This document shows, piece by piece, positions 22,399 through 31,998 of a DNA stretch of 64,000 nucleotides (within the stretch, counting starts at the first letter, position 1; every line of letters begins with the position of its first letter). The DNA is from an uncultured Sphingomonadaceae bacterium (GTDB taxonomy: Bacteria > Pseudomonadota > Alphaproteobacteria > Sphingomonadales > Sphingomonadaceae), in assembly GCA_947499255.1 (NCBI GenBank), contig CANMNF010000001.1:1116001-1180000 (forward strand). Direction: 5' to 3'. Made by a program: the position numbers and the translations under genes. The notes beneath the pieces are model-generated. The model did not search any database and was not told the DNA's origin. It saw only the letters and a list, made by a program, of their open reading frames with translations.

Positions 22399-24204
22399 TC
22401 AGGCGGCGCGTTTGACCTGATTGCGACCGCCTTCCTTGGCTTCATATAGAGCCGCATCAGCTCGGGCGAGCAGTGTTTCTACCGTGTCGTTTGGCCCATA
22501 CATTGCCATGCCGATGCTCGCCGTGACATGCGGATGTTCGCTATCGCGGGTGCCTTTCTCAATCGCCTGGCGTAATCTCTCGGCAAGCCGGGTTACTTCT
22601 CTGGCGGGGACGCCGGGCAGCAACCAGACAAATTCCTCACCGCCAATACGGCCCACCAGATCTTCTGACCGCGTCTGCTGGCGTGACAATTGCGCGACTT
22701 TGACCAGCACATCATCACCAGCTTTGTGACCAAATGTGTCGTTGACCTTCTTGAAGTGATCAATATCAAACATGATTGCAGCAAGCGGGCGCGAGGCCTG
22801 ATGCGCTCTATCAATCATCGCATCGAGCCGCGCAAAAGTGCAGCGCCGATTGGGCAGACCGGTAAGCGCATCGGTATTGGCAATCTTTTGCGCTTCGGCG
22901 GCCAGCCGCACGGCCCGCCCGCGCGCCAGATCAAGCGCTTCTTCGCGCCGGATTTGATCGGTCACATCAATCGCAACGCCAAAAACGGCGACGCGTTCGC
23001 CCTCTCGATCAAATTCGTTGAGCATCGACATGCGCAAAATTCGTTCTGGCCCATCAAGTGGTTTGGCCTGATAATCGAATGTGTAGGGCAGCGGATCGGC
23101 CTTGTTCTGCTCCAGTTCGAAGAACAGCCGTTCCCCCTTGTCCGGCAAAATGCGCTTGAGATCACCGGGGTCAGGCGCCAGTTCACGCGGCAAGCCATGC
23201 AATTCCAGCATGGTGGGTGACCAGTTTTGCTTACCGTCCTTCAAACCGATGCGATATCGGCCAATGCCTGCCAATTGTTCAGCAAGGCCCAGGATCGTGA
23301 TGTTGTCATGCAAATTTTCGTTGCGTGCAATCAGCTGCTTTTTCAGCTGAGCGCGCTTATCCATAATGGCCGAAATCGGCAACGCGGTGCACAGCATAAC
23401 TATCATCACCATCTGCAGCACGAACAGATCGCCAAGCTGCGATCCACCCGGCATTGGCACGATGCTCCTGCCCGACAGATCCGCCCCGATCGCAACAATC
23501 GCTGCGGTAATGACCATTGCCGGGGCGAAGATAGAGCCAAAGCGGATGCTGCCAAATACAACGCTTGAAACAAGCAGCGTAAGCGCGGCCCAGTGCCATG
23601 TCACGCCAAGCCATGCGATGCCTGTTGTAACAATCAGCCATCCAGTAAACTCACCATGCCCCAGCAAGCTTGGCAGGCCTTTGCCCAGACGATAATTGCA
23701 CAGCACAAAGCGCAGGAATTGCACCGATGCCATCAGTCCGATCAGCTTGGCGGCATACCACCAGCGGGTCATCTCGAAATTCGCTTCGGGCTGCAGAAGC
23801 ACGCCAATACACGATGCAATGGTAACGCCCGCGATGGCGCTTCCCCATAATCCAAGCAACTGCCCAATATTGGTGGGCAGCCGGCCTCGTCCACCCAGAA
23901 CACGCAGGCTAATCGCGGCAACGATCACGGCTTCAAGCAGCGATGTCGCCGTCCAGATCAGCGCAAGATAGGCCGGCAAGCCCATCACGGTGAGCGTCAG
24001 GAAAAATACAGGCGCAAGAAACGCAACAAGCGTCAGCCAGCGGGTTTTGCGCGATTCCAGAAATGCGGCAACGGTGACTGCTTCTGCAAACCAGATAGCG
24101 GGCGGATGATCTGCACCAACGGCAATCATGCCAAGCACAGTGAAGGCCACCCAGCCAAGGCCGGTCGCAAACAAATCTGCACTGGATCGCAAATTGTGCA
24201 ACAC
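22399..24204 (-). CDS. MASE1-PAS-GGDEF diguanylate cyclase
   Basis: This 601-residue protein starts at GTG with AAAGGGG just upstream. About eight membrane helices in residues 1-275 resemble the MASE1 sensor domain. A PAS domain follows (about 310-425; LAEQLAGIGRYRIG, FGVAIDVTD), then a GGDEF domain with active-site GGEEF at about 521-525. RSED five residues upstream of it fits an intact inhibitory I-site. It should make cyclic di-GMP and be product-inhibited. It lies 107 bp upstream of egtB on the same strand; co-transcription is possible but unproven. Confidence 0.9.
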   Translation of the reverse strand: MLHNLRSSADLFATGLGWVAFTVLGMIAVGADHPPAIWFAEAVTVAAFLESRKTRWLTLVAFLAPVFFLTLTVMGLPAYLALIWTATSLLEAVIVAAISLRVLGGRGRLPTNIGQLLGLWGSAIAGVTIASCIGVLLQPEANFEMTRWWYAAKLIGLMASVQFLRFVLCNYRLGKGLPSLLGHGEFTGWLIVTTGIAWLGVTWHWAALTLLVSSVVFGSIRFGSIFAPAMVITAAIVAIGADLSGRSIVPMPGGSQLGDLFVLQMVMIVMLCTALPISAIMDKRAQLKKQLIARNENLHDNITILGLAEQLAGIGRYRIGLKDGKQNWSPTMLELHGLPRELAPDPGDLKRILPDKGERLFFELEQNKADPLPYTFDYQAKPLDGPERILRMSMLNEFDREGERVAVFGVAIDVTDQIRREEALDLARGRAVRLAAEAQKIANTDALTGLPNRRCTFARLDAMIDRAHQASRPLAAIMFDIDHFKKVNDTFGHKAGDDVLVKVAQLSRQQTRSEDLVGRIGGEEFVWLLPGVPAREVTRLAERLRQAIEKGTRDSEHPHVTASIGMAMYGPNDTVETLLARADAALYEAKEGGRNQVKRAA

Positions 24205-24303
24205 CGTACCCCTTTCTCAGCGAAAGAAGTAGGCGAAACAGGTTAGTTTGCCTTGTCGCTATACCTAGGCACTACACCCAGGGTATCGCCTGCGTGATTG
24301 CCC

Positions 24304-25683
24304 TCAGGCGGCGTCTTGCTGCTGTTCTGTCAGTTCAAGATTGAGCATCTCGGCAAGCAGAAACGCCAGCTCCAGCGATTGCGCCGCATTCAGGCGCGGG
24401 TCGCAATGGGTGCGATACCGGTCTGTGAGGCCTTGATCCGTAATCGCCACAGCACCGCCGGTGCATTCGGTCACATCCTGCCCGGTCATTTCGACATGGA
24501 TGCCGCCAGCATGGGTGCCTTCGGCGCGGTGTACGGCGAAAAAGCCCTTCACTTCGGCAAGAATGCGTTCGAACGGACGGGTTTTCAGGCCGCTATCCGA
24601 TTTGATGACATTGCCATGCATCGGATCACAGCTCCACACCACCGGATGGCCTTCACGCTCTACTGCGCGCACCAATGGCGGCAGACCTTCTTCCACTTTG
24701 GTATGGCCAAACCGCGCGATCAGCGTAATGCGCCCCGCCTCGCGCGCAGGGTTCAAAATGTCGAGCATTTCGATCAGCGCGTCAGGTGTTAGGCTTGGGC
24801 CGCATTTCACACCGATAGGATTGTTCACGCCGCGCAGGAATTCCACATGCGCGCTGTCCACAAAGCGGGTGCGATCACCGATCCACAGCATGTGCGCAGA
24901 GGTGTCATACCATTCACCCGTCAGCGAATCCTGACGCGTCATCGCCTGCTCGTAAGGCAACAGCAATGCTTCGTGGCTGGTGTAAAAATGCGCGGTTTTC
25001 AACTGCGGCTGATCTTCAATATCAACGCCGCACGCTTCCATGAAATCAAGCGATTCCCCGATACGCTGCGCGATTGACTGATATTGTTCAGACCACGGGC
25101 TGCGACCCATGAAATCCAGCGTCCAGCGATGCACCTGACGCAAATTGGCATAACCCCCGCCAGCAAAGGCGCGCAGCAAATTAAGCGTCGCGGCCGCTTG
25201 TGAGTATGCGCGCAGCATACGTTGCGGATCATTGCGGCGGATCGCGGGATCAAATTCGATCCCGTTCACATTGTCACCGAAATAGCTGGGCAATGTCACA
25301 TCGCCCTTCGTTTCCGTCGCAGAAGAACGCGGCTTGGCAAATTGCCCGGCCATGCGGCCAACTTTTACAACCGGCATCTTGCTGGCGAAAGTCAGCACAG
25401 CGGCCATTTGCAAAATCACGCGGAAGGTATCGCGGATATTGTTGGGCGAAAATTCCTTGAAACTTTCCGCACAATCGCCGCCTTGCAGCAGGAATGCCTC
25501 GCCATTGGCGACATCGCCAAGGCGCGATTTCAGCTTGCGCGCTTCACCTGCAAAGACAAGCGGAGGATAACCGGCAAGGCTGGCTTCAACATCGGCCAAT
25601 TCGGCCTGATCTTCATATTGTGGAAGATGTTTCGCAGTGAAACTGTCTTGCTTCCAGCTTTCCGGTGTCCAATTCGTCGCCAC
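24304..25683 (-). CDS. Class II DAHP synthase
   Basis: This 459-residue protein is a plant-type (class II) 3-deoxy-7-phosphoheptulonate synthase, the entry enzyme of the shikimate pathway, joining phosphoenolpyruvate and erythrose-4-phosphate. Typical segments are [50 protein letters not shown]..., [19 protein letters not shown] and [15 protein letters not shown]. The start is GTG with CAGGAT upstream. It stands alone, with no other aro genes nearby. Confidence 0.93.
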   Translation of the reverse strand: MATNWTPESWKQDSFTAKHLPQYEDQAELADVEASLAGYPPLVFAGEARKLKSRLGDVANGEAFLLQGGDCAESFKEFSPNNIRDTFRVILQMAAVLTFASKMPVVKVGRMAGQFAKPRSSATETKGDVTLPSYFGDNVNGIEFDPAIRRNDPQRMLRAYSQAAATLNLLRAFAGGGYANLRQVHRWTLDFMGRSPWSEQYQSIAQRIGESLDFMEACGVDIEDQPQLKTAHFYTSHEALLLPYEQAMTRQDSLTGEWYDTSAHMLWIGDRTRFVDSAHVEFLRGVNNPIGVKCGPSLTPDALIEMLDILNPAREAGRITLIARFGHTKVEEGLPPLVRAVEREGHPVVWSCDPMHGNVIKSDSGLKTRPFERILAEVKGFFAVHRAEGTHAGGIHVEMTGQDVTECTGGAVAITDQGLTDRYRTHCDPRLNAAQSLELAFLLAEMLNLELTEQQQDAA

Positions 25684-25807
25684 TGTATTTATCCTGATAA
25701 TAGATCAATTGCCCCAGATAGGGCGCAAAACTGCGATTTCACGGGGAAATTTCGCCCTAACGCGCGCCTCAAGGGGAGGCAAAGGTTATCTTGGATACCA
25801 AATGCGC

Positions 25808-28741
25808 TTAACGGCCCACCGCCCTCACTTCGCCAGCTATCGGTGCAGCTTCGGGCAAAACGGCGATTTTAAAGCCGCCATGGCTCACCAGATATTGTTG
25901 AGCCAGAACGCGCAATTCCTCAGGCGTGGTGTTCGAGAAATCACCATAGAGCGAGCGCAGATAGATCACCCGGTTCATATCAAAAGCCGCGCCTTCCAAT
26001 TGGTTGAGCCAGAATGTATGACCGGTGCCAGCGCGTTGAATATATTGCCGCATTGGCTCCACCACCCGCGCCAGTTCATCATCGCTTGGTCCATTGGTGG
26101 CAAGATCTTGCGCAATGCGTTCCGCTTCCTGAAAAAAGACGGGCATCAAGGCAGGCTCGATTTGCACCAAGGCCAGCAGCATTCCGCCGCTTTGCACATC
26201 CTGCGGCCAGTTCGATGTTACGAAAGGCGAATAGGCCGCGCCTGCGCGCTCTCTCAGCTGATCGATCAGGCGATTGGAAAAGACATTGGCCAACAGATCA
26301 AGCTTGCGCCCACGGGTCACTTGATCAGAGCCGCCGCCAGTTGGCCATGCAATAACCGCCGCCGCCTGATCCAGATCGCCTGCATGATTTAACCGCAAGG
26401 GATCACTATTGGCCGCCGGGAAATCCGTGCCGCGCACCGCCTGATCAGCCGGCAAAGGTTCGCGCGGTGGCAAAGCGCCAAATGTTTCAGACAGCATGTC
26501 GATGGTGGTTTCGCGGTTGATATCGCCAAACACCGCCACTTCGAGCGGACCTTGTGACAAAAGCCGCGTCCAAACCTGTTCAAAGCCTTGCGCGCTTGCT
26601 TGATCCAGCATTGCCGGATCCGGCGTTGCAAAGCGCGGATCACGGCCGCGCAAAAGCCAATCGAGATCGCGGTTCAAAACGCCGTTGGGATCAGAACCAT
26701 AGGTGGCATAAGATAGCGCGGCGCTGGCCTTGGCACGTTCAAACGGTGCAATATCCCATCGCGGCATGGCAAGTTTTGCGGCGAACAGATAAAGCTGATC
26801 CCGCAGATCGGTGGCCCGCGTAATCCCTTCAAAAACAAACGCGCCATCATCAATGCGCAGGCCAAACGACATCTTGCGCCCTGCCGCCAGTGCATCCAGA
26901 TCATTTTGACCCAACGGACCAATACCTGAATTGACCAGCGCAGTCTGGCCAAGCGCGGCATAAACCGCCTCATCATCGCCAACAGCGCGCCAGCCGCCGC
27001 CAAAGCGCACGCGCACGGTAACGCGGCCCGGTTCATTCCCGCGGCTGAACAAGATGGCGCGCACGCCATTGGCAAATTCCACCAGCTCAGTGTGGGGAAT
27101 ATCGGGCAGAGGCCCACGCGATACAGGCGCAGCAGGCGTCCCGATGGGTGGAAGCTGTGCAAAATCAATCGCTTGTGCATTGTCACGTGCACCGGCGAAA
27201 GCCTGGGCCGGCGCGGAAAGTTGTGCGCGCAATGCTTGCGGCGTGGCTTCGCCTGCTTCAGGTGTAATCATGACAGAGCGGATTACTTCGCCTGCAAAAA
27301 TACGTTTTGTTGCTGCGTGGAGTTGGTCGGGCGTGAAGCGATCCTGCATATTGCGAAACACGCTTAAGAAAGTGCGCGGCGCGGCAACAGCTTCGCGAAT
27401 ATCCACCGCATTGACGATATCATCGGCCAGTTGCCGCCCCGCCTGAATGCGCGCTTGCTCCACCATATTGACAAAGGTGATGTCGAATTCTGATGCGGCG
27501 CGATCAATCTCCACCTGACTGGGCGGCGCTATCAGCGCATCGGCGATCACTCCGCGCACATCACCCAGCGCTTCTGCCCAATTTTCATCCAATGGGGCAA
27601 AGGCTACAAAAGTGCCGTCAACCGAACGGCTGATCTTATCGCGGCTGACCTGTGCAAACAGAAACTTGCCGCCATCACGCGCACGGTTTTCCAACCGGCG
27701 GTTGACGATCGCAGCTGCCATAGCGTCAAGCAGGACGCCGCGATTATATTCCAGATTGTCGATCACGCCGATCCACGGGCGCATAATCGCATATGTCAAA
27801 ATACGCGGTGATCCTGGTTCGACCAACACGTCGGTCGCTCCAACAGGGTTTTCGCTGTCTGTGCCAGCAGGGGCCACAGGTTCGCCAAAATCAGGCGCGG
27901 GGGTGTGTGGACCCTTGCCTTCCCAATCGCCAAAATGGTCTTCGATTAACCGGGCGAGCAGCTGCACATCGGCATCACCCACCAGCACCACGACAGCATT
28001 TTCCGGGCGATACCAGCGGTCATGAAAAGCGCGCACCGCCTGCGCGGTTGCCCCCTCCAATGTTGCCACCGTGCCGATGGGACTGCGATTGGCGAGGCGT
28101 TGTCCGGCGAACAATGTCTGGCGCGTCACTTCGGCAATGCGTCTGTCTGGCCCTGCCTGTTCGCGCCGTTCGGACAGCACAATGGGCACATCCGCTGCCA
28201 GATTATCGGCGCTGAGAGCAGGCTCGCGGATCATACCGGCAAAGCCACGCACGCTCTCTTCCAATGTGGCGCGCCGGGCATTGGGCAAAGTCAGCTTGTA
28301 AACGGTGTGCGTGGGGCTGGTTTCGGCATTGGTATCGCTGCCAAGCTGCGCGCCCAGCCGTTGAAAATGCGGGATCGCTTCGCCGGGGCCAAAATCGCGA
28401 GATTCGCGGAAAGTGAGATGTTCAACCAGATGAGCAAAGCCGCGCTCGCTTTCTTCCTCATGCAAAGATCCTGCATCAATGCGCACCCGCATCGAAATCT
28501 GGCATGGCGGCACACCATTTTCGCGCACGGCATACCGCACACCATTGGGCAGCTCCCCCATCAACCAACCATCATCCACCGGGATATCGGTGCCGCGATA
28601 GATCCACGGATCATCCGCCTGCGCATATTGGGGCGGTGCATCATCGATGCCTTGTTGCAACGGACAAGCGAGCGCGGTGGCAGGCGCAAACAGCAAAGCG
28701 ATGGGGGCAAAAGCGCGCGTGAGGCGCGAAAAAATAGTCAT
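25808..28741 (-). CDS. M16-family zinc metallopeptidase, two-half secreted form
   Basis: This 977-residue protein starts at MTIFSRLTRAFAPIALLFAPATALA, a Sec signal peptide. The inverted zinc motif HLVEH is at residues 104-108, with the distal glutamate in IVLSERREQ. The second half (from FANGVRAILFSRGNEPG) repeats the fold without the zinc motif, as in pitrilysin-type M16 proteins. It probably degrades peptides in the periplasm or in contact with the outer membrane. The tracked 1172-residue ORF extends antisense into nfu and is wrong at its N-terminus. It is divergent from nfu. Confidence 0.9.
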   Translation of the reverse strand: MTIFSRLTRAFAPIALLFAPATALACPLQQGIDDAPPQYAQADDPWIYRGTDIPVDDGWLMGELPNGVRYAVRENGVPPCQISMRVRIDAGSLHEEESERGFAHLVEHLTFRESRDFGPGEAIPHFQRLGAQLGSDTNAETSPTHTVYKLTLPNARRATLEESVRGFAGMIREPALSADNLAADVPIVLSERREQAGPDRRIAEVTRQTLFAGQRLANRSPIGTVATLEGATAQAVRAFHDRWYRPENAVVVLVGDADVQLLARLIEDHFGDWEGKGPHTPAPDFGEPVAPAGTDSENPVGATDVLVEPGSPRILTYAIMRPWIGVIDNLEYNRGVLLDAMAAAIVNRRLENRARDGGKFLFAQVSRDKISRSVDGTFVAFAPLDENWAEALGDVRGVIADALIAPPSQVEIDRAASEFDITFVNMVEQARIQAGRQLADDIVNAVDIREAVAAPRTFLSVFRNMQDRFTPDQLHAATKRIFAGEVIRSVMITPEAGEATPQALRAQLSAPAQAFAGARDNAQAIDFAQLPPIGTPAAPVSRGPLPDIPHTELVEFANGVRAILFSRGNEPGRVTVRVRFGGGWRAVGDDEAVYAALGQTALVNSGIGPLGQNDLDALAAGRKMSFGLRIDDGAFVFEGITRATDLRDQLYLFAAKLAMPRWDIAPFERAKASAALSYATYGSDPNGVLNRDLDWLLRGRDPRFATPDPAMLDQASAQGFEQVWTRLLSQGPLEVAVFGDINRETTIDMLSETFGALPPREPLPADQAVRGTDFPAANSDPLRLNHAGDLDQAAAVIAWPTGGGSDQVTRGRKLDLLANVFSNRLIDQLRERAGAAYSPFVTSNWPQDVQSGGMLLALVQIEPALMPVFFQEAERIAQDLATNGPSDDELARVVEPMRQYIQRAGTGHTFWLNQLEGAAFDMNRVIYLRSLYGDFSNTTPEELRVLAQQYLVSHGGFKIAVLPEAAPIAGEVRAVGR

Positions 28742-28858
28742 GGAAGCGCAGTTGCACCTGAACCAATGAAGGCAAAGTGAATAACGCTGCAGAAATGCTT
28801 GTCCAGCTGTGCTCGAACCTGCCTTGTCGCCGCCGCCGCCTGTGCCTACATAACCCCC

Positions 28859-29437
28859 ATGTTTATTGAGACCGAAACAACGCCCAATCCCTCCACGCGC
28901 AAATTCTTGCCGGGCCGCCAAGTCATGCCCAGCGGAACGCGCGATTTTGCAACCCCGGAAGAAGCCGCCGCCTCCCCGCTGGCACAAACCCTGTTTGATA
29001 CAGGCGATGTGACCGGCGTGTTCTTCGGATACGACTTTGTGTCCGTCACATGTGGACCGGGCGTGGATTGGGCTGATCTCAAGCCGCAAGTTGTGGCCGT
29101 GCTGCTTGATCACTTTGTCTCCGAAGCACCTTTGTTCACCGCAGGCGATGCGAGCGGGATTGCGGTTCCGGCAGAAGATGATGCCGCCGTTGAAGATGAT
29201 GAAGGCACAGAAGATATCGTTGCCCAGATCAAGGAATTGCTGGAAACGCGCATTCGCCCCGCCGTGGCCAGCGATGGCGGCGATATCCGCTATCGCGGGT
29301 TTCGCAGCGGCGTTGTCTTCCTGCAAATGCAGGGCGCATGTTCAGGCTGCCCCAGCTCAACCGCCACGCTCAAACATGGTATTGAAGGCTTGCTGAAACA
29401 CTACGTTCCCGAAGTGACCGAAGTGCGCGCTGCTTAA
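28859..29437 (+). CDS. Nfu-type Fe-S cluster scaffold protein
   Basis: This 192-residue protein has an N-terminal Nfu domain (MFIETETTPNPSTRKFLPG) and a C-terminal NifU-like domain with the cluster cysteines CSGC at about 161-164. Together they match alphaproteobacterial/mitochondrial NFU1 proteins that pass 4Fe-4S clusters to enzymes such as lipoyl synthase. MiaB, further along this gene series, is a plausible client. An acidic linker (about 104-118) joins the domains. It leads a same-strand series reaching plsC. Confidence 0.92.
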   Translation: MFIETETTPNPSTRKFLPGRQVMPSGTRDFATPEEAAASPLAQTLFDTGDVTGVFFGYDFVSVTCGPGVDWADLKPQVVAVLLDHFVSEAPLFTAGDASGIAVPAEDDAAVEDDEGTEDIVAQIKELLETRIRPAVASDGGDIRYRGFRSGVVFLQMQGACSGCPSSTATLKHGIEGLLKHYVPEVTEVRAA

Positions 29438-29462
29438 GACCCCTCGCAAGCGGAGTTTGTGA

Positions 29463-30056
29463 ATGTCCCAAGTCCTTTCTCAAGCTGCCCTTGATCAGCT
29501 GTTTAATGATGCGCGCACATTTTCGCATTGGCTGGATAAGCCAGTTAGCGATGAACAAATCCATGCAGTTCATGATCTGCTGAAGATGGCTCCCACATCG
29601 GCCAATCAACAGCCCGGCCGCTATGTCTGGTGCAAATCGCCAGAAGCGCGGGAAAGGCTGGCCGCCTGTGCGTCGCAAGGCAATACCAAGCAGATTTTGA
29701 CCGCGCCTGTTTGTGTGGTGATCGGGTATGATCTTGAATTTCATGAACAATTGCCATGGCTTTATCCGCATACAGATGCGCGCAGCTGGTTTACTAACGA
29801 TGCCGAGGGCCGCGAAGAAAGCGCATTTCGCAATGGCACTTTGCAAGCCGCCTATCTAATCATGGCCGCGCGCGCATTGGGGCTGGATTGCGGGCCGATG
29901 TCCGGTTTTGATGCCGATGCTGCTGACAAAGCCTTTTTTGCTGATCAGCCGAATTACCGCGCGAACTTCATCTGCTCTATTGGATATGGCAATCGCGAGA
30001 AACTGCATGATCGCAGCCCGCGCCCTGATTTCGATCAATTCAACCGCATCGCCTGA
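29463..30056 (+). CDS. RutE/HadB-type nitroreductase-family reductase
   Basis: This 197-residue protein has the flavin-reductase fold of the malonic semialdehyde reductase (RutE) subfamily: LLKMAPTSANQQPGRYVWCKSPEARERLAA, FRNGTLQAAYLIMAARALGLDCGPMSGFD and NFICSIGYG. RutE reduces malonic semialdehyde in uracil breakdown, but no other rut genes are present, so the physiological substrate here is open. It is placed 25 bp after nfu and likely co-transcribed. Confidence 0.82.
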   Translation: MSQVLSQAALDQLFNDARTFSHWLDKPVSDEQIHAVHDLLKMAPTSANQQPGRYVWCKSPEARERLAACASQGNTKQILTAPVCVVIGYDLEFHEQLPWLYPHTDARSWFTNDAEGREESAFRNGTLQAAYLIMAARALGLDCGPMSGFDADAADKAFFADQPNYRANFICSIGYGNREKLHDRSPRPDFDQFNRIA

Positions 30057-30080
30057 TTAGCGCAAATCCCGGAAAGTAAT

Positions 30081-30764
30081 GTGAGAACGCTCGCCATCGA
30101 TTGCGCCACGCAGGCTTGTTCGGTGGCCCTTTTTGATGAGGCGTCTGATGGGGCCACCTTGTTGGCCAACGCGCATGACGTGCTGGGCCGTGGCCATGCC
30201 GAACGGCTGATCCCCATGATCGCGCAATTGCCGGACAAAGGCCGCGCGGACCGCATCCTTGTATCGCGCGGACCGGGCAGCTTTACAGGCGTGCGGATCG
30301 GAATAGCCGCTGCACAAGGGCTTGGGCTGGCATGGAGCGCACAGGTGCTGAGCTATCCAACATTGGCATTGGTTGGGGTTATGGCGCAAAAGAGCCATAC
30401 CAAAACGCCTGTCACAGTCTGCATGAACGGTGGGCATGGCGAATGGTTCGTGCAGCAATTTGCTGCTGATGGAACGCCCGCAACCACCGTTGCATCGCTA
30501 AAGCCTGAACAGGCGCGCGCGATGTTGCAGCCCGGCAATATCGTTGCAGGAAGCAAAGCGGATGCAATGTGTGACGGGCAAGAGGGTATGACAGCGCTTC
30601 ATATCCTGCCCGATGCGCGGGATGTTTTGTTATTGCCCGGCGCACTTCTTTCCAGCGACCTTGCCCCCATCTATGGCCGCGCACCTGATGCAAAACCCGC
30701 GCAGGCAAAGCCCGCGCCTGCCCAAACCTCACGGGTGAAATCTACAAAGACCAAACCTGCCTGA
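30081..30764 (+). CDS. tsaB: tRNA threonylcarbamoyladenosine protein TsaB
   Basis: This 227-residue ASKHA-fold protein carries AIDCATQACSVALF at the N-terminus and SRGPGSFTGVRIGIAAAQGLGLAW. TsaB partners TsaD and TsaE to build t6A at position 37 of ANN-decoding tRNAs. GTG is the start, with GGAAAG upstream. The last 25 residues form a Lys/Ala/Pro-rich tail (KPAQAKPAPAQTS) beyond the usual fold end. It is coupled to rimI by a one-base TGATG overlap. Confidence 0.93.
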   Translation: MRTLAIDCATQACSVALFDEASDGATLLANAHDVLGRGHAERLIPMIAQLPDKGRADRILVSRGPGSFTGVRIGIAAAQGLGLAWSAQVLSYPTLALVGVMAQKSHTKTPVTVCMNGGHGEWFVQQFAADGTPATTVASLKPEQARAMLQPGNIVAGSKADAMCDGQEGMTALHILPDARDVLLLPGALLSSDLAPIYGRAPDAKPAQAKPAPAQTSRVKSTKTKPA

Positions 30765-31213
30765 TGGACCCTGTCGATGCCATAATGGTGGTGATGCAAG
30801 AAGCTTTCGATCCGGCTTTTGGCGAGGGATGGACGCGGGCGCAAATTTCCGATGTGCTTATCCTGCCCAGCACGCATTATCGCCTCGCAATGTCGGATCC
30901 GCTTGGTGATGGGCAGCGCGAAGTTCAAGGCTTTACTTTGTCCCGTATTGCAGCGGACGAAGAAGAACTGTTATTAATAGGCGTGAGGCCAAAGTTTCGC
31001 GGCCGCGGAATTGGCAAAGCGCTTATGCAAGCATTTTGCAACGAAGCGCGGCGCAGAGGAGCTCGGCACTTGTTCTTGGAAATGCGCAAAGGGAATAATG
31101 CGCAGTCGCTTTACGAATCGCTTGGTTTCACCTGTGTAAACCGTCGAGAAAACTATTATCGTAGAGCGACAAATGGTCCGATTGATGCGTTAACATTCAA
31201 GCTTACATTATAA
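30764..31213 (+). CDS. rimI: Ribosomal-protein-alanine N-acetyltransferase-like (RimI)
   Basis: This 149-residue GNAT protein has the acetyl-CoA loop VRPKFRGRGIGKALM and the RimI-like LFLEMRKGNNAQSLYESLGFTCVNRRENYYR. RimI acetylates the N-terminal alanine of ribosomal protein S18; the gene is commonly next to tsaB, as here. It starts within the tsaB stop. A short hairpin lies about 65 bp after the stop. Confidence 0.88.
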   Translation: MDPVDAIMVVMQEAFDPAFGEGWTRAQISDVLILPSTHYRLAMSDPLGDGQREVQGFTLSRIAADEEELLLIGVRPKFRGRGIGKALMQAFCNEARRRGARHLFLEMRKGNNAQSLYESLGFTCVNRRENYYRRATNGPIDALTFKLTL

Positions 31214-31277
31214 AATTGCTCTGAAACACTTTTCCACGATATATTCACATAGAGGTTGCGTCAGCTATTGCCTATGC

Positions 31278-31299
31278 CCCTGTATTGTTACAGGGTTTT
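31278..31299 (+). terminator. Short hairpin with T-run after rimI
   Basis: CCCTGTA (31278-31284) and TACAGGG (31289-31295) pair perfectly around TTGT and are followed by TTTTAA. It could end the nfu-rimI transcript or, since it is a dyad upstream of mucR, serve as an operator. The stem is only 7 bp. Confidence 0.45.
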
Positions 31300-31344
31300 A
31301 ATGGGAAACTAATAACGGCGCTCGCCAACTAATTTTAACAATCA

Positions 31345-31370
31345 GTGATCCAATCAAGATCACCTATAAT
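31345..31370 (+). promoter_or_regulatory. mucR promoter region with GTGATC-N7-GATCAC dyad
   Basis: A perfect TATAAT (31365-31370) lies 15 bp before the mucR ATG. Immediately upstream, GTGATC (31345-31350) and GATCAC (31358-31363) form a 6-bp inverted repeat with a 7-bp spacer where the -35 element would be. The -35 itself is poor, which suits a regulated promoter. MucR genes are often autoregulated, but whether this dyad is a MucR site is unknown. Confidence 0.45.
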
Positions 31371-31385
31371 AACACGGGACATACG

Positions 31386-31820
31386 ATGGATAGCAACCAA
31401 CTGGAAAACCAAGACTTGCTGATAACGCTCACATCCGAGATCGTCACAGCACATGTCGCCAACAATGAAACTGGTGTCGAAGATGTGCCGGTTTTGATCC
31501 AGAGTGTTTATGGCGCGCTGTCGGGGTTGAGCACCCAGGCCGAAGAAGAACCGCGACCCGAACCTGCTGTCTCGATCCGTGCTTCGATCAAACCTGATTA
31601 CATCGTCTGCCTGGAAGACGGTAAGAAAATGAAGATGCTCAAGCGTCACTTGATGACCGCTTATGGCATGACGCCTGATGATTATCGGGAGCGCTGGGGC
31701 CTTCCTGCTGACTATCCAATGGTTGCGCCCAATTATGCAGAAAAGCGCCGCGAACTGGCCAAGAAAATTGGTCTGGGCCGCAAGCCTGGCCAACGGCGCG
31801 GTCGTCGCAAGGCGAAATAA
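31386..31820 (+). CDS. MucR/Ros-family transcriptional regulator
   Basis: This 144-residue protein has the MucR domain: YIVCLEDGKKMKMLKRHLMTAYGMTPDDYRERWGLPADYPMVAPNYAEKRRELAKKIGLGRK. The zinc finger has Cys then Asp (CLED) in place of a second Cys, as in many MucR proteins, and the C-terminus is strongly basic. MucR acts as an oligomeric, H-NS-like silencer of AT-rich promoters controlling exopolysaccharide, motility and cell cycle in alphaproteobacteria. It is followed by fur. Confidence 0.93.
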   Translation: MDSNQLENQDLLITLTSEIVTAHVANNETGVEDVPVLIQSVYGALSGLSTQAEEEPRPEPAVSIRASIKPDYIVCLEDGKKMKMLKRHLMTAYGMTPDDYRERWGLPADYPMVAPNYAEKRRELAKKIGLGRKPGQRRGRRKAK

Positions 31821-31998
31821 CTTCGCCACTCTCCACCAGCTCCGATCATACCAATTGGCCTCGACACTAACTGGCCTCGATCAATTCGAGGGCAAGTTCC
31901 AGCCATTTTGCGGGCAAAGTTCGTACAACGCTTGAGCGCAGGCGCGCCTGTCCCTATGTCATGGCGATGGGTGCAGCACCAACTATCAAGGGGCACAG

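Noticed and set aside
28742-29326. N-terminal 195-residue extension of the M16 peptidase ORF
   Set aside because: It is antisense to the well-supported nfu gene, and the real M16 protein begins with a clear signal peptide at 28741.
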